Positions 8,632 to 16,380 of a stretch of DNA of 64,000 bases are shown here, piece after piece (position 1 is the stretch's first letter; every line of letters begins with the position of its first letter). Origin of the DNA: Mycobacterium dioxanotrophicus. Lineage in GTDB: Bacteria > Actinomycetota > Actinomycetes > Mycobacteriales > Mycobacteriaceae. The translations under genes and the position numbers were made by a program. The stretch spans positions 6,324,001 to 6,388,000 of the forward strand of contig NZ_CP020809.1 in NCBI RefSeq assembly GCF_002157835.1, written 5' to 3'. Under the pieces are notes generated by a model, which was not told the DNA's origin, did not search any database, and saw nothing but the letters and a program-made list of their open reading frames with translations.

Positions 8632-9897
8632 CTACCCGCGGATCGCGGCCACTGCTTTGACCAATAGCTCCGGAAGCGCTTGCTCAGACTCCTCATCCGA
8701 GTCAAGCTGGCCGCGGACAGTGATGTAGATGTTGTCGTCGAGAATCGCCGAGTAGAAGTGCCTGGTTCCGGACACGCCGTAGTCGTAGGTGTATTGGGTT
8801 CTGAACGCGAAGGTTGTGGCATGGTCGATCGTCGGCGGCACCAACCGGTCGACCGTTCCGTGCTCCCCTTCCGCCGAGTAGGAAATGTGCTCGCATCCTG
8901 TTTGCGGCAGCTCGACCTGCGATAAGTGATCGGATTGCGACGCGCCCACGACAACGTGGGGACCGTCACGCCCAGGTGTATCCAGCGCCGTCGTTAATGC
9001 TCCGCCCGATTGCCGAACAGGCTGCAACACCGGCTCACACTGTGGCGGATCGACACTGGTCGACGCAGACCCGACGAGGCGGCCGATTTTCACAGTGTCG
9101 ATATCGCCCGAGGTCCGGGCCGGGATGACGTTCGGCGTAATACCTTGCGGGAAAGCGTCTTTCACATTCGCCAGGCGGTTGATGTCGTTCTTCAACAGGG
9201 GGGCCTTCGATGAGGAAGGCGTATACGTGCCCTTTACGGCCGCGACGGCGTCACCGAGCAAATCCGCAACTCCGGGTGGTTCGGGTGTTTCTTGCTTACG
9301 CGAAGTGCGCAGTGTAACCACGACTCGGTCGCCGAGAAATGCTGTGTACTCATACGTGAACGCAACAGGATCGGTCGACACCTGATATCGGATCCCCTGC
9401 GTTCTGGCGCCCTCGATGTGCGGAGCCTCGATCCGTTCGACGGTACCGCCGGGCTGACCTTGATCAAGGGTATAGCCGACGTGATCGCAGCCCTGCACGG
9501 GGATATCCGCCGTCAGAGGAGCGGCCAGTTTCACAGCCATCATCGAGATGTCGCTGGTGGGCCCTGGGGCGTAGATCCTCGCAACTTCGCTGCCCACTGA
9601 TACGTCCACTGGCCTGAGCAGCGAACGGCATTGCGGCGGGTCAACACTGGACAAAGTGCCATTTGCGAAACGATCGATATCACCGGGCAGAATGGAATCC
9701 ACTCGTTGCTTGGGGGTCACCTGCGGTACGTTCCCCGGCGGGAACGCCGGCGCTATCTCACTCAACCGCGAGATGTCGTAGTCCGGGGTCTGGGCCGTGG
9801 TGGTCGGAGCCGCATCCCGTGAACTCGGCGAGCAACCGACAACAGCAACGACAACTGTACAGACCGCAACAACGAACGCGGCTATCCGTGACCCCAT
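8632..9897 (-). CDS. Lipoprotein with two tandem copies of a DUF5642-like domain
   Basis: A 421-residue protein with a signal peptide and a lipobox ending VVGC (cysteine 22), so it should be anchored to the outer face of the plasma membrane. The mature part holds two homologous halves. Half one starts DISRLSEIAPAFPPGNVPQV and half two starts DINRLANVKDAFPQGITPNV; each continues to a VDPPQC motif followed by LLRPV or VLQPV, and a later conserved cysteine (QGCDHVGY, TGCEHISY). This looks like a duplication of a mycobacterial lipoprotein domain I take to be DUF5642. The function is unknown. It is convergent with the EspA/EspE-like gene and divergent from the exported protein at 10008. GC at third positions is visibly lower than in the neighbouring metabolic genes. 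Confidence 0.7.
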   Translation of the reverse strand: MGSRIAAFVVAVCTVVVAVVGCSPSSRDAAPTTTAQTPDYDISRLSEIAPAFPPGNVPQVTPKQRVDSILPGDIDRFANGTLSSVDPPQCRSLLRPVDVSVGSEVARIYAPGPTSDISMMAVKLAAPLTADIPVQGCDHVGYTLDQGQPGGTVERIEAPHIEGARTQGIRYQVSTDPVAFTYEYTAFLGDRVVVTLRTSRKQETPEPPGVADLLGDAVAAVKGTYTPSSSKAPLLKNDINRLANVKDAFPQGITPNVIPARTSGDIDTVKIGRLVGSASTSVDPPQCEPVLQPVRQSGGALTTALDTPGRDGPHVVVGASQSDHLSQVELPQTGCEHISYSAEGEHGTVDRLVPPTIDHATTFAFRTQYTYDYGVSGTRHFYSAILDDNIYITVRGQLDSDEESEQALPELLVKAVAAIRG

Positions 9898-10007
9898 TGC
9901 CCAAGCCTAAGCGACGTACCGATCCTGCCGGACACCAATGAAATCGCCGACCAGGCACCCGTCGGGCCGCCCCTAGACTGAGTCAAACCTGAAGTACGAG
10001 GGGCGAA

Positions 10008-10646
10008 ATGACTGAGATACTTGCTGGACACGCACGCAGGTCATTGCCTATGGTGGCCGCGTTCTGCTGTCTCGCACTCGCGACGGCGACAGCCGGCGCA
10101 CCGACAACTACTGCAACACCGACGAGCCCAACGGTGCTCTCCGTCGACGACATACGCGCTATCACCGGTATTCATGAATTCCACGTCCCGGATGTACCTG
10201 GCCACGGCGATCTTGTCGCCCCGGTCCCGATTCCCGATACGCCAGCACTGTGCCGGGCCGTCTACGACCAACCGGTCGTGTTCGGCACGGACTGGACACA
10301 GTTCCGCTCAGTCACCTACAGCGCTGACATCCCGCACCCGTTGCTCCCCGGCATCGCCTCCCTTGCCCAGAGCATTGCCATATATCCCGATGCAGGCGCC
10401 GCCCGTGGCGCATTCGAGCGGATCGTCGCGGCGGCGCCGGCGTGCTCAGATATGAATGCCGACTACTACCACCGCACGCTGCAGCATCCTGACCCGAACA
10501 CTCTGATCCTCAACGGCGACATGGTGACTGACGGGTACCGACTGTCGGACACCGCTCTCATCGGAGTGTCGACGCTGGTGCCAAGCGAACTTGCTCCGAT
10601 CGACGCACTGAATCTTGTCGAGCGGCTCCAGGATGCACAGCGGTAG
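10008..10646 (+). CDS. Exported protein with a PknH-type extracellular sensor domain
   Basis: A 212-residue protein with a signal peptide (RRSLPMVAAFCCLALATATAGA) and a single domain that resembles the extracellular part of the kinase PknH: VLSVDDIRAITG, then LCRAVYDQPVVFGTDWTQFRSVTY, then a cysteine in APACSDM. Paired cysteines fit a disulfide-bonded periplasmic fold. No kinase domain and no second membrane span are present, so it is a free-standing exported sensor-like domain, a common class in mycobacteria. The start at 10008 has GAGGGG six bases upstream; an internal ATG at 10050 would leave the hydrophobic core but lose the positive residues. It is divergent from the lipoprotein gene, and the two may belong together in the cell envelope. 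Confidence 0.7.
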   Translation: MTEILAGHARRSLPMVAAFCCLALATATAGAPTTTATPTSPTVLSVDDIRAITGIHEFHVPDVPGHGDLVAPVPIPDTPALCRAVYDQPVVFGTDWTQFRSVTYSADIPHPLLPGIASLAQSIAIYPDAGAARGAFERIVAAAPACSDMNADYYHRTLQHPDPNTLILNGDMVTDGYRLSDTALIGVSTLVPSELAPIDALNLVERLQDAQR

Positions 10647-10661
10647 TACCGCGTGCGCGCC

Positions 10662-11888
10662 TCACACCACCGTCAACGGCAGTGACTTCCGCGGCTCAAA
10701 GACGAACGACGCCCCGCCACTGAACTTGACGACCGCCACCTCACCGAATTCCTTTGCCGCCGTATCAGTTTCAATCACCCGCGCTATCCATTCAGTATCT
10801 GATCCGATCACCTCAACAGACAGGTGCGGGTCGACGGCGGCGACGATGGCCTGCAGCGGCCGGGTCTCGTCTGGGCCGGCCAACGACACCCAAGCCCCGT
10901 CCTCGTGCGCCGGCGAGCGCCGCACGGACACCACATCAGGTCCGAACTCTGCACTGACGTAAGCGGCCGGGTTCAGCAGAGGATGCAGTTCGAGTACACG
11001 CACGGCGCCTTCGATGCCGCCGGGCAACTCGAGCGCACGGTGAATGCGTTCGGCGCCAACGCCTGCCACGCCGATCAGTTGCTTGACACAGATATCGGCG
11101 GCCAGGGCAGTGTCGGTACCGGCACGCTTGCCGACCGCGAGCACGAACGCCAGATTCAGCAGGTGCATCTGTAGACACACCTCGTCGGCCATCCGCACCA
11201 GTGCGGAATGCGAGAAGGCGGCGAAGTCGAAGTCGGACACCAGCGGGCCCGAGTAGTCGGACTGCCCGGGCTGAGACACGTCGATGTCATCGAGAACCGT
11301 TTGGGCAGCGTGGGTTCGGCGAATCACATCCAACACCGGAATGTCGGGGACCTCCGGATAGGACTCGTCGATGATGACGGTCCACGCGCAATGTGGCTTC
11401 CGGTCGGCGGGCGTCCGCGGCGGCCGGTGGATCGGTCGGACCTGCGCGCGGCGGTTGGTGGCCAGCGCCGTCGCATCGAACGTCGGGTCCTCGATGTCGT
11501 GGCACATGCCGCGCACGTAATCGTCGCCCATTGGCTCGACGTCTAGCAGCGCCCCACAGTGATCGAGCTGGAACTCACCGTGCCAGCGATCGTGCACTGT
11601 GTAGCGGAAGTCCATGAACTGCGGTGGCGCACCGATGTCGAGCTGCAGTCCCTTGAAGATGGTGATGACGTCGACGCCCTCGTAATTCAGCGCCTGCTGC
11701 ATCCGCTTGGTGTAGATCGGACTCGACGCCATCCACTCCTCGATGGCGATCTGCAGCATCTCTGCGCGGCCGAATGACGATATACACCAGGCCATTCCGG
11801 ATCGGTCGATCAGCTGCCCCATGAGCAGCAGCTCGGGTACCAGCTTGACGAGCTCAGCGTGCGACAGGGAGACGTACCTACTTGTCAT
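10662..11888 (-). CDS. Conserved protein of unknown function, 408 residues
   Basis: I do not recognise this family. No signal peptide or membrane span is visible. The central part has a striking run of possible metal ligands: DHCGALLDVEP, then MCHDIEDPTFDATALATNRR, then PIHRPPRTPADRKPHC (about residues 109-168), which could hold a metal or heme. The C-terminal half is mostly helical with LHLLNLAFVLAVGKR. The first 11 codon bases overlap the carboxymuconolactone decarboxylase-like gene (11878-11888), and that gene is upstream on the same strand, so translation is probably coupled and the product probably works with that oxidoreductase operon. It is not in the H37Rv order as I remember it. An enzyme or binding protein in the same pathway is the reasonable inference. 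Confidence 0.6.
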   Translation of the reverse strand: MTSRYVSLSHAELVKLVPELLLMGQLIDRSGMAWCISSFGRAEMLQIAIEEWMASSPIYTKRMQQALNYEGVDVITIFKGLQLDIGAPPQFMDFRYTVHDRWHGEFQLDHCGALLDVEPMGDDYVRGMCHDIEDPTFDATALATNRRAQVRPIHRPPRTPADRKPHCAWTVIIDESYPEVPDIPVLDVIRRTHAAQTVLDDIDVSQPGQSDYSGPLVSDFDFAAFSHSALVRMADEVCLQMHLLNLAFVLAVGKRAGTDTALAADICVKQLIGVAGVGAERIHRALELPGGIEGAVRVLELHPLLNPAAYVSAEFGPDVVSVRRSPAHEDGAWVSLAGPDETRPLQAIVAAVDPHLSVEVIGSDTEWIARVIETDTAAKEFGEVAVVKFSGGASFVFEPRKSLPLTVV

Positions 11889-12321
11889 CGAGCTCGCTCC
11901 CGGTGTTCATCTTGACCGCGGCGTTCACATTGGCCCGCCTGTCCTCGTCAAGTCCCTTCTCAGCCGCCTTGCGCCGCTTCGCCACAACTTTCGACACGGT
12001 GCCGTTGAGGCCGGAACCGAGTGGGAAGCCGACGTACTGGGTGAGAAAGATGGCGATGTCCTTGAGTTCTTCCTCGGTGAACTCACCGTTGAGCAGGGCC
12101 GCGTTCACCTGAACCTCGGCGAGATCTTGCAGGCCCAGCGCCGTCACCGCCGACAGCGTCATCAACCGCTTCTCGCGCATGGACAGTCCGGGCTTGGTCC
12201 AGATGGTGCCGAAGAGATGATCCACCGTCAGATCGAAATAGGGGTCGCCCTCGATGTTGGGCATCTCCCAGCCGTACACCTCGTTCATCTTGGCCAGGCC
12301 CTTGGCGCGCAACTCGTCCAT
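11878..12321 (-). CDS. Carboxymuconolactone decarboxylase/AhpD-like protein (Rv0771-like)
   Basis: A 147-residue all-helical protein of the CMD family: FGTIWTKPGLSMREKRLMTLSAVTALG is the family core, followed by EVQVNAALLNGEFTEEELKDIAIFLTQYVGFP. It lacks the CxxC pair of AhpD peroxidases, so it is more like the decarboxylase branch, which works on lactone rings with acid and histidine residues. In H37Rv the gene between purD and this dehydrogenase pair is Rv0771, of the same family. It lies 11 bases after the HIBADH-like gene and overlaps the unknown 408-residue gene, placing it in the middle of an operon. The substrate is unknown; the surroundings suggest oxidation of an alicyclic or fatty compound. 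Confidence 0.85.
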   Translation of the reverse strand: MDELRAKGLAKMNEVYGWEMPNIEGDPYFDLTVDHLFGTIWTKPGLSMREKRLMTLSAVTALGLQDLAEVQVNAALLNGEFTEEELKDIAIFLTQYVGFPLGSGLNGTVSKVVAKRRKAAEKGLDEDRRANVNAAVKMNTGSELDDK

Positions 12322-12332
12322 CGAAAGTTCTC

Positions 12333-13211
12333 CTAGTCGTTTCCGTGCGGTACACCGAGACCGTCTGCCAGTCGTTGCAACGCCACCTGAGCCAACGGAA
12401 GATCCACCCCCACAACCTCACCCAACCCGAGCGCCAGGTTCAGGTCTTTCTCACCGAGTCCTCGGGTATGGGTAAAGGCGTCGTACAGCCAGTGATCCGG
12501 CGTCAGCTCGGACATGTTGTCGCGCACGATGATGGCACCCGGCCCACTGGTCAGCGCATCGGTGTGGCGCACCACCCGGCCGAGTGCCTGCAGATCCAGC
12601 CCGGCGGCTTCGGCCAACTTCATCGCCTCACACGCCGCGGCATACGAGGTGAAGGTCAACATGTTGCGAGCCAACTTCATTCGGGTACCGGCGCCGGGTT
12701 CGCCGGCGTGGATCACCATCGAGGCGAACTGCTTGAGCGCGGGCTTGATCCGCTCGTAGACGGGACGCTCGGCGCCGACCATGATGGCCAGCTCGCCCTT
12801 TTCGGCGGCTCCCCCACCTCCACTGACCGGGGCGTCGACGATGTGGATGCCCTGCGGCTTGTACTGCTCGGCGAGCTCGACGGCGGTGGTGTCGCTGATC
12901 GTCGAGTGGATCACGATCACGGTGTCCGGCTTGGCCTTTGCCGCCAGTTCTGCGATGACGGACCGCACCTGCTCGTCGTTGAGCACCGTGATGCTGATGA
13001 TGTCAGCGTCGGCGACAGTGGCGACGTCATCGGCCAACGTGGCGCCGAGTTCGGCAAAGGGCGCGAGAGCATCGGCCCGCACGTCGTACACGATGAAGCC
13101 GCCCGGCCATTCTGCCAAGCGCTTGGCCATCGGAGCACCCATGTTGCCCAGGCCGATGTATCCGTACACAGTGCTGGTCGGCTCCTTGCGCAAGCGCTCG
13201 TCGGCACTCAT
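12333..13211 (-). CDS. 3-hydroxyisobutyrate dehydrogenase-like NAD(P) oxidoreductase (Rv0770-like)
   Basis: A 292-residue beta-hydroxyacid dehydrogenase. The N-terminal Rossmann motif is GYIGLGNMGAPMAKRL; the substrate-binding signature is DAPVSGGGGAAEKGELAIMVG; the catalytic lysine lies in GAGTRMKLARNML. The C-terminal helical domain includes LGEKDLNLAL, typical of the family. ATG at 13211 overlaps the stop of the upstream SDR gene by four bases (ATGA), showing tight coupling, so an earlier in-frame start at 13262 inside that gene is rejected. It should oxidise a beta-hydroxy acid or a similar alcohol; the particular substrate is not evident. It is the Rv0770 counterpart in gene order. Confidence 0.9.
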   Translation of the reverse strand: MSADERLRKEPTSTVYGYIGLGNMGAPMAKRLAEWPGGFIVYDVRADALAPFAELGATLADDVATVADADIISITVLNDEQVRSVIAELAAKAKPDTVIVIHSTISDTTAVELAEQYKPQGIHIVDAPVSGGGGAAEKGELAIMVGAERPVYERIKPALKQFASMVIHAGEPGAGTRMKLARNMLTFTSYAAACEAMKLAEAAGLDLQALGRVVRHTDALTSGPGAIIVRDNMSELTPDHWLYDAFTHTRGLGEKDLNLALGLGEVVGVDLPLAQVALQRLADGLGVPHGND

Positions 13212-13960
13212 GACCGGATGATCTGTCCGCCGTCGACATTGAAGATCTGGCCGGTGATCCACTTGGCCTGGTCACTGAGCAGGAACAGACACATGCCGAC
13301 GAGGTCTTCGGGCTGCCCCATGCGGGACAACGGAATTCCCTTGATGATGTCATCCACCATCTCCTTGGGCGTGGTGGTCCGGTTGGCCTCGGTGTCGATA
13401 GGTCCGGGCGCGATGGCGTTGATGCGGATGTTCTGCCCACCGAGTTCACGGGACAGCTGCTGGGTGAGGCCGTTGATGCCGACCTTGGCCAGACCGTAGT
13501 AGTTGGCGTACAACCAGGCTGCAGTCGAGGACTGGTTGACGATCGCGCCACCGCCACGCTTGGCCATCTTGCGGTACACCGCGCGGGTGCACACCAGCGC
13601 ACCGTCGAGGTTCACGCTCATGAACTTCTTGTAGTAGTCCCAGTCGACGGTGAGCAGGAAGTCGAGCTTCATGCCGCCGAAGATCGCAGCGTTGTTGACC
13701 AGATAGTCGATACCACCGAACTCCGAAAGCGTCTGCGCAGCCATCTCTTTGGCCGAGTCGATATCGGAGACGTCGACGCGTACCGCGAGCGCCGATCCGC
13801 CCTCTCCCGTGATGCCGTCAGCGACCTTCTGAGCGCCTTCGACGTTGATGTCGGCCACCACGACTGCCGCCCCTTCACGCGCCAGCGCTTCGGCGTAGGC
13901 CTGCCCGATGCCGCCACCGGCCCCGGTGACAATGGCCACCTTGTCGTCGAACTGTCCCAT
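13208..13960 (-). CDS. Short-chain dehydrogenase/reductase (Rv0769-like)
   Basis: A classical SDR of 250 residues: cofactor motif TGAGGGIGQAYA, aspartate-containing VVVADINV that favours NAD, NNAAIFGG, catalytic serine in VNQSSTAAW, and YYGLAK with the catalytic tyrosine and lysine. It ends with the usual WITGQIFNVDGG. It is the first gene of the four-gene set SDR, HIBADH-like, CMD-like, unknown (13960 down to 10662), preceded by a hairpin that separates it from aldA. Position matches Rv0769 of H37Rv. The substrate is an unidentified alcohol or ketone; steroid or terpenoid intermediates are plausible given the P450 neighbours. Confidence 0.9.
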   Translation of the reverse strand: MGQFDDKVAIVTGAGGGIGQAYAEALAREGAAVVVADINVEGAQKVADGITGEGGSALAVRVDVSDIDSAKEMAAQTLSEFGGIDYLVNNAAIFGGMKLDFLLTVDWDYYKKFMSVNLDGALVCTRAVYRKMAKRGGGAIVNQSSTAAWLYANYYGLAKVGINGLTQQLSRELGGQNIRINAIAPGPIDTEANRTTTPKEMVDDIIKGIPLSRMGQPEDLVGMCLFLLSDQAKWITGQIFNVDGGQIIRS

Positions 13961-13983
13961 GTCTCAATCCTTTCCCGCCGAAT

Positions 13984-14030
13984 GGCCAGTTGCTGAACGA
14001 TTCTCGTGAGATCGCGAGTCACAACTGGCC
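13984..14030. terminator. Hairpin between aldA and the SDR gene (GGCCAGTTG family)
   Basis: Perfect nine-base arms GGCCAGTTG (13984-13992) and CAACTGGCC (14022-14030) enclose a second small stem (TCGTGAGATCGCGA region). It lies just after the aldA stop and before the SDR start. There is no U tract, as is common for mycobacterial hairpins. A related palindrome occurs at 39067-39115. Confidence 0.55.
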
Positions 14031-14043
14031 GCTCGATACCGTC

Positions 14044-15513
14044 TCAACCAGCCAGAGTGGCAATGCATTTGATCTCGGTGTACTCCTCGAAGCCGGCCAG
14101 CCCCATCTCCCGGCCGTTGCCGGACTGTTTGTAGCCGCCGAACGGCGCATCTGCCGAGTACCAGATACCGCCATTGACATTGACGGTGCCGACGCGCATC
14201 CGCGCAGCCACGGCCTGAGCCCGGGCGTCGTCGCCGGAGAACACCGTGCCGGACAGGCCGTAGGGCGAGTCGTTGGCGATGCGCACCGCATCGTCGTCAC
14301 CGTCGTGGGCGATCACGGTCAACACCGGCCCGAAGATCTCCTCGCGCGCTACCCGCGCAGAGTTGTCGAGCCCGGCGATCACCGTCGGCGAGATGTAGTA
14401 CCCGGTATCCAGATCCGCGGGCCGCCCACCGCCGCAGGCGAACCGGCCGCCCTCCTGCAGGGCCAGGTCCAGGTAGGACTGCACCCGGTCCCGCTGCCGC
14501 GCTGAGATCAGCGGCCCGCACACCGTGCGCTTGCTGTTGGGATCGCCGGGCTTGATGGACCCGAGAGTTGCGGCAGCGGCCTCGACGGCCTCGTCGTAGC
14601 GTGATCGCGGCACCACCAACCGGGTGGTGATGGCGCAGCCTTGACCGGCGTGCATGGCGACGGTGAACGCCGCCATCGCGCACGCACCACCTAGGTCGGC
14701 GTCATCGAGCACCAGGAAAGCCGACTTGCCGCCGAGCTCGAGGAACACCTTCTTGATGGTCAGCGCGGCGTCGGTCATCACCGCACGGCCCGTCGCAGTC
14801 GACCCGGTGAACGAAACCATGTCCACCCGCGGGTCTTTCGACAGCAGCGCGCCGACAGAGTGGTCGCTGGAGGTGACGATGTTGATCACGCCGGGAGGAA
14901 AATCGGTCTGCTCGGCGATGATCTGGCCGACGGCTGCGGCAGCCCACGGGGTGTCCGGGGCGGGCTTGAGGATCAGGGTGTTACCCGCCGCCAACGCGGG
15001 ACCGACCTTGGCCAGGTTGATCTGGTGCGGGAAGTTCCACGGCGTGATGGCGCCGACGACACCGACGGCTTCGCGAGCCACCACGCGGTTGGTCGGAATC
15101 CCTTGCGGGGTGGCATGTCCCAGATCGGTACGCCACTGATAGTGCTCCGCCGTATCGGCCGAGAATGCCAAATCGCCGATGGGCCCTTCCAACTGCGCAC
15201 CGGCAGTGAGCATCCGCGGTGCCCCCACCTCCGCGATGGTCAGCTCGCGCAGGTCTTCCACGTTCTCCTGCAAGGCGTCCCGCAACTGACGCAGGCAACG
15301 CACCCGCAGCGCAGTGTTGGTCGACCAGTCGGTGTCGTCGAATGCCCGCCGCGCCGCCTCGATGGCATTGCCCATGTCCTCGGCGTCAGCATCAGCCGCG
15401 ATGCCGAGCACCTCTTCGGTCGCGGGGTTGACGGTGTCGAACACTCCGCCGCGACCGGCGACGAGCTTGCCGTCGATGAGCAGTTGACTCTGGCGATCGG
15501 CCAGTACCGGCAT
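14044..15513 (-). CDS. aldA: Aldehyde dehydrogenase (Rv0768-like)
   Basis: A 489-residue NAD(P)-dependent aldehyde dehydrogenase. It shows GVVGAITPWNFPHQINLAKVGPALAAGN, the cofactor loop VSFTGSTATGRAV, the general base in FLELGGKSAFLVL and the nucleophile cysteine in HAGQGCAITTR. The C-terminus has PFGGYKQSGNGREMGLAG. ATG at 15513 follows a GGAG sequence, and the frame continuing upstream (to 16374) is only a shadow through the TetR gene. The gene is divergent from a TetR regulator, and two GGACA-N2-TGTCC operators flank the promoter region. In H37Rv this is aldA, Rv0768. It would oxidise the aldehyde produced by an alcohol dehydrogenase of this cluster, such as AdhB. Confidence 0.93.
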   Translation of the reverse strand: MPVLADRQSQLLIDGKLVAGRGGVFDTVNPATEEVLGIAADADAEDMGNAIEAARRAFDDTDWSTNTALRVRCLRQLRDALQENVEDLRELTIAEVGAPRMLTAGAQLEGPIGDLAFSADTAEHYQWRTDLGHATPQGIPTNRVVAREAVGVVGAITPWNFPHQINLAKVGPALAAGNTLILKPAPDTPWAAAAVGQIIAEQTDFPPGVINIVTSSDHSVGALLSKDPRVDMVSFTGSTATGRAVMTDAALTIKKVFLELGGKSAFLVLDDADLGGACAMAAFTVAMHAGQGCAITTRLVVPRSRYDEAVEAAAATLGSIKPGDPNSKRTVCGPLISARQRDRVQSYLDLALQEGGRFACGGGRPADLDTGYYISPTVIAGLDNSARVAREEIFGPVLTVIAHDGDDDAVRIANDSPYGLSGTVFSGDDARAQAVAARMRVGTVNVNGGIWYSADAPFGGYKQSGNGREMGLAGFEEYTEIKCIATLAG

Positions 15514-15538
15514 CGGTGAACTCCACTTCGCGAATTCT

Positions 15539-15550
15539 GGACAACTGTCC
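15539..15550. promoter_or_regulatory. TetR-type operator, aldA side
   Basis: GGACA-AC-TGTCC, perfect five-base arms, 26 bases upstream of the aldA start. The same motif with a TG centre recurs at 15697-15708 at the other end of the same divergent promoter region. Two copies framing the region strongly suggest the binding site of the adjacent TetR protein. Confidence 0.6.
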
Positions 15551-15696
15551 GGCTGTCTCATTTCGAACCATAGCGTCAGAGGCTGCAGACCCGCAAGGGC
15601 GCACCACCAGACCGCACCCGGTCGACCGAATTCGATGGCGCTGATCTGCGAATATATGACGCACACTTGCTCAATGTCCGCGTCGTCAGATAATTT

Positions 15697-15708
15697 GGAC
15701 ATGTGTCC
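15697..15708. promoter_or_regulatory. TetR-type operator over the TetR start
   Basis: GGACA-TG-TGTCC with a further T/A pair outside (TGGACA...TGTCCA). It overlaps the GTG start codon of the TetR gene (15703), which fits autorepression of a leaderless transcript. Confidence 0.6.
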
Positions 15709-16296
15709 AGCGATGCCGTGGCAGCAGTCACAGAAACACCGCGCAACCGTCGGCAGGAAGAAACCTTCCGCAAGGTCCTCAGCGCCGGGATCGAGATGCT
15801 GCGCGAGTCCTCGTACGCCGATCTCACGGTGCGTGCCGTCGCAGCTCGCGCGAAGGTGGCGCCGGCGACTGCCTACACCTACTTCTCCTCGAAGAACCAC
15901 CTGATCGCCGAGGTGTACCTCGACCTGGTCAACCAGGTTCCGTACTTCACCGACGTCAACGACGCGATGACGACGCGGGTCGACAAGGTCTTGCGCGCCC
16001 TCACGCTGGTCGTCGCCGACGAACCAGAAGTCGCCGCCGCATGCACCACCGCCCTGCTCGGTGGCGGCAGCGATCCCGCGGTACGCACGGTCCGCGACCG
16101 CATCGGCGGGGAGATCCACAAACGCATCCGCTCCGCGGTGGGCCCGGACGCCGATCCGCGCATCGTCTCGGCCTTGGAGATGACGTTCTTCGGCGCACTG
16201 GTCAATGCCGGCAGTGGCGCCTTCACCTACCACCAGATCGCTGACCGGCTGACGTATGTGGTGGGCCTCGTCCTCGGAGAGGACAAGAATGCCTGA
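15703..16296 (+). CDS. TetR-family transcriptional regulator (Rv0767c-like)
   Basis: A 197-residue TetR regulator with a clear helix-turn-helix (YADLTVRAVAARAKVAPATAYTYFSSKNHLIAEVYL). The usual start is GTG at 15703, where no Shine-Dalgarno exists; GTG at 15718 is an alternative that would leave the operator at 15697-15708 outside the gene. It is divergent from aldA and lies upstream of cyp123, cyp51 and the rest of the oxidation cluster on the same strand, so it may control both directions. The H37Rv counterpart is Rv0767c. The twin GGACA-N2-TGTCC motifs are its most likely binding sites. The inducer is unknown. Confidence 0.88.
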   Translation: MSSDAVAAVTETPRNRRQEETFRKVLSAGIEMLRESSYADLTVRAVAARAKVAPATAYTYFSSKNHLIAEVYLDLVNQVPYFTDVNDAMTTRVDKVLRALTLVVADEPEVAAACTTALLGGGSDPAVRTVRDRIGGEIHKRIRSAVGPDADPRIVSALEMTFFGALVNAGSGAFTYHQIADRLTYVVGLVLGEDKNA

Positions 16297-16312
16297 GCCT
16301 GGGAGAAGACCG

Positions 16313-16348
16313 ATGAGCGCTTGCGCGAAGAGGAGACAACACCGATGA
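16313..16348 (+). CDS. Mini-ORF 1 upstream of cyp123 (11 codons)
   Basis: Reads MSACAKRRQHR and stops. It is the product of the first 32-bp repeat. Its stop (16346-16348) overlaps the start of the second mini-ORF (16345-16347) as ATGA. Whether it is translated is unknown; the first ATG has only GGGAGAAG upstream. Confidence 0.35.
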   Translation: MSACAKRRQHR

Positions 16349-16380
16349 GCGCTTGCGCGAAGAGGAGACAACACCGATGA
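16345..16380 (+). CDS. Mini-ORF 2 upstream of cyp123 (11 codons)
   Basis: An exact copy of mini-ORF 1, MSACAKRRQHR. AGGAG at 16331-16335 is ten bases before its start. Its stop (16378-16380) overlaps the cyp123 ATG (16377-16379), so ribosomes ending here could restart on cyp123. Confidence 0.4.
   Translation: MSACAKRRQHR

Noticed and set aside
14044..16374. 776-codon reverse frame that extends aldA upstream
   Set aside because: The upstream part runs through the TetR gene in antisense; the aldehyde dehydrogenase start at 15513 has a ribosome site and the normal N-terminus.
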